NCBI GenBank assembly: GCA_023485685.1
Contig: JAMCZK010000044.1
Location: 1 to 44,650, forward strand
Source of the DNA: Chloroflexota bacterium
GTDB lineage: Bacteria; Chloroflexota; Anaerolineae; Anaerolineales; UBA11579
Length of the DNA: 44,650 nt
Direction of reading: 5' to 3'
Shown one piece after another: positions 36,174-43,345 of the stretch (its first letter is position 1; each line of letters starts with the position of its first letter). Position numbers and translations under genes: made by a program. The notes under the pieces were generated by a model, which saw only the letters and a program-made list of their open reading frames with translations, ran no database searches and was not told the DNA's origin.

Positions 36174-38201
36174 ATGTCGCTCCGACAATTGAAATATCCG
36201 TTGTTCGCTGTTGCTATTGTCTTGATCCTTGCCGCGTGTGCGGCTCCCCCGGCGCCCACGCCGACAGCAGCGCCCTCGCCCACCAGCACGCCCAGCCAGT
36301 TTCGCAACGCAGCGGTTCCCTTTGAGGCAGTAGTGCAGATCTGGGCTGAGTTCTATGACGAAAGTGGTGAGCTCCAAATCGGGTGGACCGGCTCCGGTAC
36401 CATCATCAGCGGCGACGGGCTCATCCTGACCAACGCCCACGTGGTGCTGCCCGATCGCTACTTCCCCGTGGATGCATTGGTTGTGGCTCAGACGTTGAGC
36501 CAGGAACAAGAACCCGAGCCGCGTTTTTATGCCGAAGTGTTGCAGGCCGACGCCGCGTTGGATATTGCCGTCATTCGTGTCACCCAGGATTACGGCGGAA
36601 ACCCCATAGATACGGCTTCCCTAAATCTGCCCCATGTACCACTAGGGGATTCTGACCAATTGAACCTGGGCGACGCGCTCACCATCTTGGGTTACCCGGG
36701 CATCGGCGGCGACACAGTAACTTTGACCCGAGGGGAGGTCAGCGGATTCACCAGCCAGCCAGATTACGGGCAGCGCGCTTTCATCAAGACCTCGGCCACC
36801 ATCGCTGGTGGCAATAGCGGCGGCCTGGCAGTGGATGATGCCGGGGAACTGATCGGCGTGCCCACCCAGTTGGGCTACGGAGGCGAGGACCAATATGTGG
36901 ATTGCCGCGTGCTGGCCGACACCAATCGGGATGGTTTTGTGGACGATTCCGATAGCTGCGTTCCCACCGGTGGCTTTATCAACGCCCTGCGCCCGGTGGC
37001 GCTGGCCATGCCGCTAATCGAAGCAGCCCAGCGCGGCGAGGTTAGCATCGTGGGCGTCGAAGAGCCTATGGCAGTAAGCGAACCGGTGGAAAGCGGCTCT
37101 ATCACCGATGACTTTTCGGACGAGAATAGCGGATGGGATGTGTATTCGACCGAGACAGGTTCTGCTTATTATTTGGGCGGGGAATACTTTGTTGAAGATG
37201 TTGCCGGTGACGTTTACTACTACACACAGCCTTACGTGTCCTTTGATAATGTGGAGCTGAGCATCGACATTCGCGTAGTAGAAGGCGCTGCGATCAACGA
37301 AATCGATCTCATTTGCCGCTATGTAGATAACAATAATAATTACGAGTTTCGATTATTCACTGATGGCAACGTCGGGATCTCGAAGTGGCTGAATGGCGAG
37401 TACATCGTACTCGTTGATCTACAGCAAGCCGGTTTGACCTGGGATTCAACTCAGCGGGTCACCGTGACCTGTGAAGGGAGCCGACTTGTACTCAGTGTGG
37501 GTGGGCAGGTTATTGCTGAAACAAACGATGATAGCTTTACAACCGGCGGCCTAGCCTTGGCAGTTTTCAATCCAAATGAAGTAGGCAACCGGTTTGTTGC
37601 CGCCTTCGACAACTTCGAGGCCAGCGTGCCTTCAGGCGGGCCGCAGGCTGCCGAAGGCACGGTAGCGATCTATGATGATTTTTCCGATCCAGCTTTTGGT
37701 TGGGCAACGGGGTCAGGACAGGAATGGGCGCTTTACTATCAAGACGAACGGTATTTCTCTGAAGTACATCCAGAAAATTATTCTTCGTGGAGTAGCTTGT
37801 CGGATACGTTTGAAAACCTAATTATTAATGTTGATGTCAATATTGAACAACCCGCACAAGATGGTGACATTGGTGTGCTTTGTCGATACGTGGACGCTGA
37901 CAACCATTACGCGCTAGAAGTCTCCGAGGACGGCTATTACACAATTTGGAAACGCGTGAATGGGGAAGTGATCTACATTGTGGAGTGGGCTGCATCCGAT
38001 TTGATTCCCACGGATGGCAGTCCCTTCACAGTTAATGCTTCTTGCGACGGCGCTCAGCTTTCCGTGGGCATCAATGGCAATCTATTGGCCACCGGCACCG
38101 ATACCGATTTTAGTTCCGGTGGTGTTGGCCTGATCGCGGGAACATGGAACAAAGGCGGCCTGGTGGTATCGTTCGATAATTTCGAGGTAATTGAGTATTA
38201 G
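36174..38201 (+). CDS. Trypsin-like (S1C/Deg-type) serine protease lipoprotein with two tandem C-terminal DFSDxxxGW modules
   Basis: Lipobox ILAACAAPPAPTPT; NAHVV / ALDIAVIRV / GGNSGG triad; repeated DDFSDENSGWDV and DDFSDPAFGWAT. Confidence 0.9.
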   Translation: MSLRQLKYPLFAVAIVLILAACAAPPAPTPTAAPSPTSTPSQFRNAAVPFEAVVQIWAEFYDESGELQIGWTGSGTIISGDGLILTNAHVVLPDRYFPVDALVVAQTLSQEQEPEPRFYAEVLQADAALDIAVIRVTQDYGGNPIDTASLNLPHVPLGDSDQLNLGDALTILGYPGIGGDTVTLTRGEVSGFTSQPDYGQRAFIKTSATIAGGNSGGLAVDDAGELIGVPTQLGYGGEDQYVDCRVLADTNRDGFVDDSDSCVPTGGFINALRPVALAMPLIEAAQRGEVSIVGVEEPMAVSEPVESGSITDDFSDENSGWDVYSTETGSAYYLGGEYFVEDVAGDVYYYTQPYVSFDNVELSIDIRVVEGAAINEIDLICRYVDNNNNYEFRLFTDGNVGISKWLNGEYIVLVDLQQAGLTWDSTQRVTVTCEGSRLVLSVGGQVIAETNDDSFTTGGLALAVFNPNEVGNRFVAAFDNFEASVPSGGPQAAEGTVAIYDDFSDPAFGWATGSGQEWALYYQDERYFSEVHPENYSSWSSLSDTFENLIINVDVNIEQPAQDGDIGVLCRYVDADNHYALEVSEDGYYTIWKRVNGEVIYIVEWAASDLIPTDGSPFTVNASCDGAQLSVGINGNLLATGTDTDFSSGGVGLIAGTWNKGGLVVSFDNFEVIEY

Positions 38202-38223
38202 TTTGCCTTCTGCCTCAAAGAAA

Positions 38224-38290
38224 TAACCACAAAGTCACAAAGAACACAAAGTTATTATTTTTCTTTGTGCCCTATGTGACTTTGTGGTTA
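38224..38290. repeat. Nested inverted repeat (intergenic, 15-bp perfect outer arms)
   Basis: TAACCACAAAGTCAC (38224-38238) / GTGACTTTGTGGTTA (38276-38290), inner CACAAAG / CTTTGTG. Confidence 0.95.
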
Positions 38291-38332
38291 AACATTGATA
38301 CCCCCTTGTTATAATCCTTTCGCAAAGTTGCA

Positions 38333-39811
38333 ATGAGCCCCAAATATCAACCTGTCATCGGGCTGGAAGTCCATGCCGTGTTGGAAACGCGGTCCAAGAT
38401 GTTTTGTGACTGCCCGGTGGTGGACTCCACTCACGAGCAACCGAACGTGGCAGTCTGCCCGGTGTGTGCGGGGATGCCCGGCATGCTTCCGGTCGTCAAC
38501 CGCTCCGCGGTGGACTATGCGCTGCGCGTGGCGCTGGCGCTCAATTGCGAGATCCACAACACTAGTATCTTTGCGCGCAAAAGTTATTTCTACCCCGACC
38601 TGCCCAAAGGATTCCAGATATCGCAATACGAGCAGCCATTGGCTACCAAAGGCTGGGTGATGGTGGAGACCACTGAAGGGGAACAGCGCGTGGGCATCCG
38701 GCGTGTGCACATGGAAGAGGACACCGGCAAGCTCACTCACGTGGTCAAGGATGGGCAGCGGTATTCGCTGGTGGACCTCAACCGCTCGGGTGTGCCGCTG
38801 CTGGAAATCGTCACCGAACCCGAACTCCATTCTGTGGAAGCAGCACGCAACTGCGCTTATACCTTGCGTAGCATTTTGCGTTATCTGGGCGTAAATTCCG
38901 GCAACCTGGAAAAAGGTTTGCTGCGCATCGAGCCAAATATTTCCAACCGGCCATTGGGCATCTTGGAGTTTGCTACCCGCGTGGAGATCAAGAACTTGAA
39001 CAGTTTCCGTTCCTTGGAGCGCGCCGTGAGCTACGAGTTGGCGCGCCAGGAAGCCTTGGTGGAAAAGGGCGGCGTAGTGAAGCAGCAAACGCTAGGCTGG
39101 GACGACACACGCGGCACAACGGTGCCGCAGCGCTCCAAAGAATACGCAGAAGATTACCGGTATTTACCGGAGCCGGACTTGCCGCCACTGGTGGTCGATC
39201 CCGCCTGGGTGGAAGCCACTCGCGCCGCATTGCCCGAATTGCCCCATGCCAAACGACGGCGGTTCATCCAGGATTACGGCCTTAGCGGCTATGACGCAGG
39301 TGTGCTGGTTGCCGAACGCGAAACAGCCGAATTTTTTGAGGCAGTCGTGATGGCGGCCAAGGTGGCAGATGCCAAACAAACCGCGAATTGGATCACCGGC
39401 AACTTGTTTGGGTTGATGAATGAGGCGGGCACGTCGGTAACTGATTTGTTGTTTGGTCCGGCTGATTTAGCGAAATTGCTGGATCTGGTTGCCACTGGTG
39501 AGTTGAACCCAGCCGGGGCGCGACAAGTGCTGGCCGAACTTTTCGCCAAGGGCGGCAAGCCCGCCCAGATTGTCAAGAAGCATGGCCTGAAACAAGTCTC
39601 GGATGCTAAGTTGCTGCGCAACTGGGTGGCCAAGGCGCTCGATGGAAATCCCGAGCAGGTGGCCGATTATGCGGCTGGCAATCAACCGGTGTTCAACTGG
39701 CTATTTGGCCAAGTGATGCAAACAAGCAAGGGCAAGGCCAACCCGAATAGACTGAGGGCAGAATTGGAACGACAGTTGGCAGAACGAAGCCCGGAAGGAG
39801 GAATTCGCTAA
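38333..39811 (+). CDS. gatB: Asp/Glu-tRNA amidotransferase subunit B
   Basis: YQPVIGLEVHAVLETRSKMFCDCPV, VCAGMPGMLPVVNRSAVDYALR, VDLNRSGVPLLEIVTEPELHS, DYRYLPEPDLPPL. Confidence 0.98.
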   Translation: MSPKYQPVIGLEVHAVLETRSKMFCDCPVVDSTHEQPNVAVCPVCAGMPGMLPVVNRSAVDYALRVALALNCEIHNTSIFARKSYFYPDLPKGFQISQYEQPLATKGWVMVETTEGEQRVGIRRVHMEEDTGKLTHVVKDGQRYSLVDLNRSGVPLLEIVTEPELHSVEAARNCAYTLRSILRYLGVNSGNLEKGLLRIEPNISNRPLGILEFATRVEIKNLNSFRSLERAVSYELARQEALVEKGGVVKQQTLGWDDTRGTTVPQRSKEYAEDYRYLPEPDLPPLVVDPAWVEATRAALPELPHAKRRRFIQDYGLSGYDAGVLVAERETAEFFEAVVMAAKVADAKQTANWITGNLFGLMNEAGTSVTDLLFGPADLAKLLDLVATGELNPAGARQVLAELFAKGGKPAQIVKKHGLKQVSDAKLLRNWVAKALDGNPEQVADYAAGNQPVFNWLFGQVMQTSKGKANPNRLRAELERQLAERSPEGGIR

Positions 39812-40369
39812 ATGGGTGAAGAGTGTAGGGGTCGAGTAGAAACGCTGCTGATCACTCCCAAGTCAATGCCCGGTATTCCGGTAGACGAAGTGAACGTAGC
39901 TTGGGAGGGGTTTATGGGAGACAAACATTTTGGGCTGACCATGAAGGCAGGCAATTCACAAAAAAATTATCCGAAAGGCACAGAAGTGCGCAATGTGCGC
40001 CAGATTTCGATAGTTTCTGCCGAAGAATTGAGCGAAGTTGCCGAATCCATGGGCCTGCCAATTATCGAACCGGCTTGGCTTGGAGCGAACCTGCTGGTGT
40101 CGGGCATCCCAGCTTTGACCCAATTACCTTCGGGTTCTCGATTGTATTTCGACAACGGGGTGGGCATTGTTATCGAGGGCGAGAACCTTCCGTGTACCAC
40201 GGCCGGAAATTCCCTCCAGCAGCAATTCCCTGATCGGCCGGAGATCACCACCACCTTTCCCAAGAAAGCCATTGGGAAACGCGGAGTGGTTGGCTGGGTG
40301 GAGAAACCTGGCAGACTGAGTACCGGGGAGGGCTTTTTGCTGCGTTTAGCCCAGGATATACGCAGCTAA
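39812..40369 (+). CDS. MOSC domain-containing protein
   Basis: GFMGDKHFGLTMKAG...VRNVRQISIVSAEELSEVAE...LGANLLVSGIPALTQLPSGSRLYF...CTTAGNSLQ. Confidence 0.9.
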   Translation: MGEECRGRVETLLITPKSMPGIPVDEVNVAWEGFMGDKHFGLTMKAGNSQKNYPKGTEVRNVRQISIVSAEELSEVAESMGLPIIEPAWLGANLLVSGIPALTQLPSGSRLYFDNGVGIVIEGENLPCTTAGNSLQQQFPDRPEITTTFPKKAIGKRGVVGWVEKPGRLSTGEGFLLRLAQDIRS

Positions 40370-40427
40370 GCCTTGCGAAGGTTGATCTTGAAACTATCTC
40401 TGTCGAAAGTCCAACCTTCGCAAGGCT
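40369..40427. repeat. REP-like inverted repeat, copy 2 (16-bp perfect outer arms)
   Basis: AGCCTTGCGAAGGTTG (40369-40384) / CAACCTTCGCAAGGCT (40412-40427); same core as copy 1 at 346-404. Confidence 0.85.
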
Positions 40428-40430
40428 AGA

Positions 40431-40469
40431 CTATTTTTAGTGCGTTTGGCCCGGGACATCCGTTCCTAA
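40431..40469 (+). pseudogene. Orphan second copy of the MOSC gene C-terminal codons
   Basis: cta ttt tta gtg cgt ttg gcc cgg gac atc cgt tcc taa = LFLVRLARDIRS*, versus GFLLRLAQDIRS* at the true gene end. Confidence 0.7.
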
Positions 40470-40511
40470 ATACCTTGACTCGACTTTAAAGTTCGGTTAA
40501 CTTAAAGGCCC

Positions 40512-40604
40512 TTGCCGAGCCATAGCATGGCAATACGCAACTTGCCAGGCAGAGTCCTGGACCTTTGCAATGACGGTGCGGGCGCTATTTCCGAGGTGCC
40601 CGCA
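40512..40604 (+). promoter_or_regulatory. Structured leader upstream of gdhA (three consecutive stem-loops)
   Basis: TTGCC..GGCAA; TTGCCAGG..CCTGG..TGCAA; TGCGGGC..GCCCGCA. Confidence 0.45.
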
Positions 40605-40638
40605 TATTTATTAACAAACCGGCCATGACAGGAGTTCA

Positions 40639-41925
40639 ATGTCCGAAATCACGAATGCCTTCAGCATAGCGCAATCGCAATTTGATCACGTAGCCAGTCT
40701 TCTTCATCTGGATCCCCAAGTTAAGGAGTTGCTGCGTTGGCCGAGGAGGGAATTTAAATTTCAAATCCCAATTCGGATGGACGACGGAAGCCTAAAAGTT
40801 TTTTTTTGGATACCGCGTCCAACACAATACGCACGCGGCCCAACGAAAGGCGGCATCCGTTTCCATCCCTCAGAGACGATGGATACTGTGCGCGCCCTGG
40901 CCATGTGGATGACCTGGAAATGCGCCGTGGCCGATATCCCTCTGGGGGGCGCCAAAGGAGGCGTGGCGGTGGACTCTGCCACCTTGTCGCTGGCGGAGAA
41001 AGAAAAATTGTGCCGCGGCTGGGTGGATGCAATCTATCGCAACCTGGGACCGCGCGTGGACGTGCCCGCCCCCGACGTGGGCACCACCGCGCAGATGATG
41101 GGCTGGATGATGGATGAGTATTCCAAGCTGGCCGGCCAATTCACCCCCGGCGTGATTACCGGTAAGCCGGTTGGCAGCGGCGGATCCAAGGGCCGCAAAG
41201 AGGCCACTGGTTACGGCGTCATTTACAACGTCCGCGAAGCCATGAAGCATCTTAAGATGGATGGAAGCAAAGCTTCCGCGTCCCTGCAAGGCTTTGGCAA
41301 CGTGGCGCAGTTCGCTGCGCTGGGCTTCACCCAGCAAATCGGTGGCAAGGTGGTTTGCGTATCCTACTGGGATCGCAAGGACAAAGCGGCTTACAGCGTG
41401 GTGAACAAAAAGGGTTTGGACATTCCCTTCCTGCAGAATATCACCGACGAGTACGGGTCCATCAACAAAGAGAAAGCCAAGGAAGTCGGCTGCTCCATCG
41501 AGTCCGGCGATGCCTGGTTGGAGCAGGACGTGGAAGTGCTCATCCCGGCTGCGCTGGAAAGTCAGCTCACCGGAGAAACGGTCAAAAAGTTAAGCGGGAA
41601 AGTAAAGCTGGTGGCCGAAGGCGCCAACGGTCCCACCACGCCGGATGCAGACGAGGAGTTCAAGCGCAGAGGCATCTTTGTCATCCCTGATTTCTTGTGC
41701 AACGCCGGCGGCGTCACGGTCTCGTATTTTGAGAGTGTTCAGAATGATATGAACTACTATTGGACTCACGAGGCGGTGTTGCAAAGTTTGGACACAAAAA
41801 TTACGGAGGCATTTAATAAAGTATTGAAACTTTCCGTTAAGGAAGATGTCTACATGCGTGATGCTGCCTACATGGTCGCCATCGGATCGGTAGTCGAAGC
41901 CATGGAGATGCGCGGCTGGTTGTAA
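40639..41925 (+). CDS. gdhA: Glu/Leu/Phe/Val dehydrogenase (glutamate dehydrogenase)
   Basis: GPTKGGIRFHPSETMDTVRALAMWMTWKCAVADIPLGGAKGGV; VDVPAPDVGTTAQMMGWMMDEY; GFGNVAQFAA. Confidence 0.97.
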   Translation: MSEITNAFSIAQSQFDHVASLLHLDPQVKELLRWPRREFKFQIPIRMDDGSLKVFFWIPRPTQYARGPTKGGIRFHPSETMDTVRALAMWMTWKCAVADIPLGGAKGGVAVDSATLSLAEKEKLCRGWVDAIYRNLGPRVDVPAPDVGTTAQMMGWMMDEYSKLAGQFTPGVITGKPVGSGGSKGRKEATGYGVIYNVREAMKHLKMDGSKASASLQGFGNVAQFAALGFTQQIGGKVVCVSYWDRKDKAAYSVVNKKGLDIPFLQNITDEYGSINKEKAKEVGCSIESGDAWLEQDVEVLIPAALESQLTGETVKKLSGKVKLVAEGANGPTTPDADEEFKRRGIFVIPDFLCNAGGVTVSYFESVQNDMNYYWTHEAVLQSLDTKITEAFNKVLKLSVKEDVYMRDAAYMVAIGSVVEAMEMRGWL

Positions 41926-41943
41926 CCCGACAATCGCAGTACA

Positions 41944-41993
41944 CCATCGGCGCAGCGACTGCTCAGGGGCTCGTTGCGCCGATGGCTTTTTAA
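41944..41993 (+). terminator. Rho-independent terminator of gdhA
   Basis: CCATCGGCGCA...TGCGCCGATGG followed by CTTTTTAAA. Confidence 0.85.
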
Positions 41994-42128
41994 ACAACGG
42001 ACTGTTTCTTGACCCGAAACTTCTAGAATAAATCTTTTCAAAGGAATAGAGGTCAAAGACCAACTTCTGGAAAAAAGGCCCCTATCGTTGTATACTCAAT
42101 AAAAGCCACTCTTTGAGTGGTTAAACTC

Positions 42129-43262
42129 ATGAAGCTCTCCGTCCTCCAGGAAAACCTAGCTCAAGGGTTGAACATTGTTTCGCGCGCCGTTTCTCCGCGC
42201 AGTACCTACCCTATTTTGGCGAATGTTCTCCTATCTGCGGAGGATGGGCGCTTGAAATTGTCAGCAACCGACCGCGAACTGGGCATTACCTGCTGGCTGG
42301 GGGCCAAGATCGAGGAACCGGGGGCGACCACGGTTCCCGCTCGCACCTTTAGCGACCTGATTGCCACCTTCCCCAATGAAACCATAAAGATGGAGCTGGC
42401 CCTCCGCACCCAGACTCTGCATCTGACCGCCGGCCGCTCCAACGCTGAGATCAAAGGCATTGATGCCCAGGAATTCCCGCCCATGCCCGAACCCGATAAA
42501 TCGGGCGGCATCGAAATGCCGGTTTCGGAATTCAAGGAAATGATCCATCAGGCGGCCTTCGCCGCCTCTCGAGACGATGCCCGTCCAGTGCTTACTGGCG
42601 TGTTGATCACCGTAGAGGGCAAAACCATCACCATGGCGGCGGCGGACGGGTTTAGGCTCTCGGTGCGCAAGGCGCAGCTTAAGACTGCAGCGGATCAACC
42701 GATGCGGGCCATTGTGCCCGGTAAGGCGCTTAACGAACTTGCCCGCATCGCCCCCGACGATGGAGAAGTTGTGCGCATGATGCTGCCGCCCGGCCGCGGC
42801 CAGGTCATTTTCAGTTTGAAGAACGCCGAACTGCGCAGCCAATTGGTCGAAGGCAGCTTCCCGGAATATCAGCAAATCATCCCCAATGGATATAAGACTC
42901 GCACCATCGTCTCCACCGAAGCCTTTCTTAAAGCAGCCAAGCAAGCCGAGATTTTCGCGCGTGAAAGTTCGCACATCGCCCGCGTCGACATCAAACCCGG
43001 CGATGGCAAGTCCCCAGGCACGATGGAGATTTCCGCGCAATCTGAAGAGACCGGATCCAACGACGCCAAGGTGGATGCCACCGTGGAAGGTGTTCCCATT
43101 TTGATCGCTTTCAACGTGCGTTTTTTACGCGAAGTCTTGGACGTAGTGAAGACCCCTAATGTAGCCATTGAGACCACGGCTGCCGCGGCTCCCGGCGTGG
43201 TGCGTCCCATCGACGATGACGACTTCCTGCATGTGATCATGCCCATGCATCTGGGCAAGTAA
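42129..43262 (+). CDS. dnaN: DNA polymerase III subunit beta (sliding clamp)
   Basis: MKLSVLQENLAQGLNIVSRAVSPRSTYPILANVLLSAEDGRLKLSATDRELGI...C-terminal VRPIDDDDFLHVIMPMHL. Confidence 0.98.
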   Translation: MKLSVLQENLAQGLNIVSRAVSPRSTYPILANVLLSAEDGRLKLSATDRELGITCWLGAKIEEPGATTVPARTFSDLIATFPNETIKMELALRTQTLHLTAGRSNAEIKGIDAQEFPPMPEPDKSGGIEMPVSEFKEMIHQAAFAASRDDARPVLTGVLITVEGKTITMAAADGFRLSVRKAQLKTAADQPMRAIVPGKALNELARIAPDDGEVVRMMLPPGRGQVIFSLKNAELRSQLVEGSFPEYQQIIPNGYKTRTIVSTEAFLKAAKQAEIFARESSHIARVDIKPGDGKSPGTMEISAQSEETGSNDAKVDATVEGVPILIAFNVRFLREVLDVVKTPNVAIETTAAAAPGVVRPIDDDDFLHVIMPMHLGK

Positions 43263-43275
43263 TAACGGTATAAAG

Positions 43276-43336
43276 TTTAAGGTTGAAGGTTTAAGGTTGG
43301 GTGCTATATTCAACTTTAAACCTTCAACCTTAAACC
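43276..43336. repeat. Near-perfect 24-bp inverted repeat between dnaN and the PEP-synthase-like gene
   Basis: TTTAAGGTTGAAGGTTTAAGGTTG...CAACTTTAAACCTTCAACCTTAAA (one mismatch). Confidence 0.85.
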
Positions 43337-43345
43337 GGCATTTCT

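Noticed and set aside
40512-40604. Known glutamine (glnA) or SAM riboswitch upstream of gdhA
   Set aside because: I could not match the characteristic consensus of any known class by eye; left as an unassigned structured leader.
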